NCBI GenBank assembly: GCA_037447605.1
Contig: CM074816.1
Coordinates: 1,232,640-1,283,979, forward strand
From: Zygnema circumcarinatum
Taxonomy: Eukaryota; Streptophyta; Zygnematophyceae; Zygnematales; Zygnemataceae
Direction: 5' to 3'
DNA length: 51,340 nucleotides
Position numbers and translations under genes: made by a program. Under the pieces are notes generated by a model. It was not told where the DNA came from and made no database searches. It was given only the letters and a program-made list of their open reading frames with translations. Shown here piece by piece: positions 51,301 through 51,340 of the stretch (positions within the stretch are counted from its first letter, which is position 1; every line of letters starts with the position of its first letter).

Positions 51301-51340
<40 letters not shown>
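51301..51340. repeat. (CT)n microsatellite at window end
   Basis: Pure CT in the intron after Dus exon 7, cut by the window edge. Confidence 0.95.

Overview
This is nuclear DNA from a eukaryote of the green plant lineage. Reasons: multi-exon genes with GT-AG introns whose phases join correctly, plant-type TTTAGGG interstitial telomere repeats, a seed-maturation-protein (SMP/LEA) domain gene, plant-like MED18 and MCM9 sequences, a Ty1-copia (UBN2) gag, and a pherophorin-like hydroxyproline-rich glycoprotein. The last points to an alga rather than a land plant. My best guess is a streptophyte (charophyte) green alga, but the sequence alone does not fix the species. There are three 10-N assembly gaps. 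Introns are full of strand-asymmetric GA/CT simple repeats, and these create most of the long open frames, which are spurious.

Layout. 155-10576 (-): 5' two thirds of MCM9, 13 exons reconstructed with consistent splice phases; intron 5 holds a ~4 kb minisatellite. 10577-12098: intergenic space between head-to-head MCM9 and SPT5, with two MITE-like elements and a TATA-like box. 12099-23754 (+): complete SPT5 (20 exons, 1003 codons). 23755-25868: non-coding, with a 3-copy ~82-bp tandem repeat. 25869-26609 (+): gag-only copia remnant. 26.4-31.5 kb and 32.0-37.4 kb: a large tandem segmental duplication; each unit carries a gag remnant, an SMP-domain gene (-) and an F-box-like gene (+) in divergent orientation. 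In the first unit the F-box gene is frameshifted and the SMP tail is altered; in the second both look intact. A third, deleted SMP fragment lies between them. 37424-38226: a Tc1/mariner-like MITE containing a nested hAT-type MITE. 38.56-39.79 and 42.8-43.2 kb: paired repeat segments flanking a complete pherophorin-like gene (40569-42270, -); the left one is expanded by a GGTTGGCAACC array with a ~200-bp palindrome. 43961-46733 (-): MED18-like exons split by telomere-like and 1.2-kb polypurine arrays; the middle of the protein is missing. 47673-51279 (+): 5' part of a DusB-like tRNA-dihydrouridine synthase, probably organellar, with one GC-AG intron; it runs off the right edge.

Functionally the window combines housekeeping genes (homologous-recombination helicase, Pol II elongation factor, Mediator subunit, tRNA modification) with an extracellular-matrix protein and a recently duplicated SMP/F-box accessory block. 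No operon-like cooperation is expected. The unusual biology lies in the repeats inside introns, the nested mobile elements and the duplicated block.
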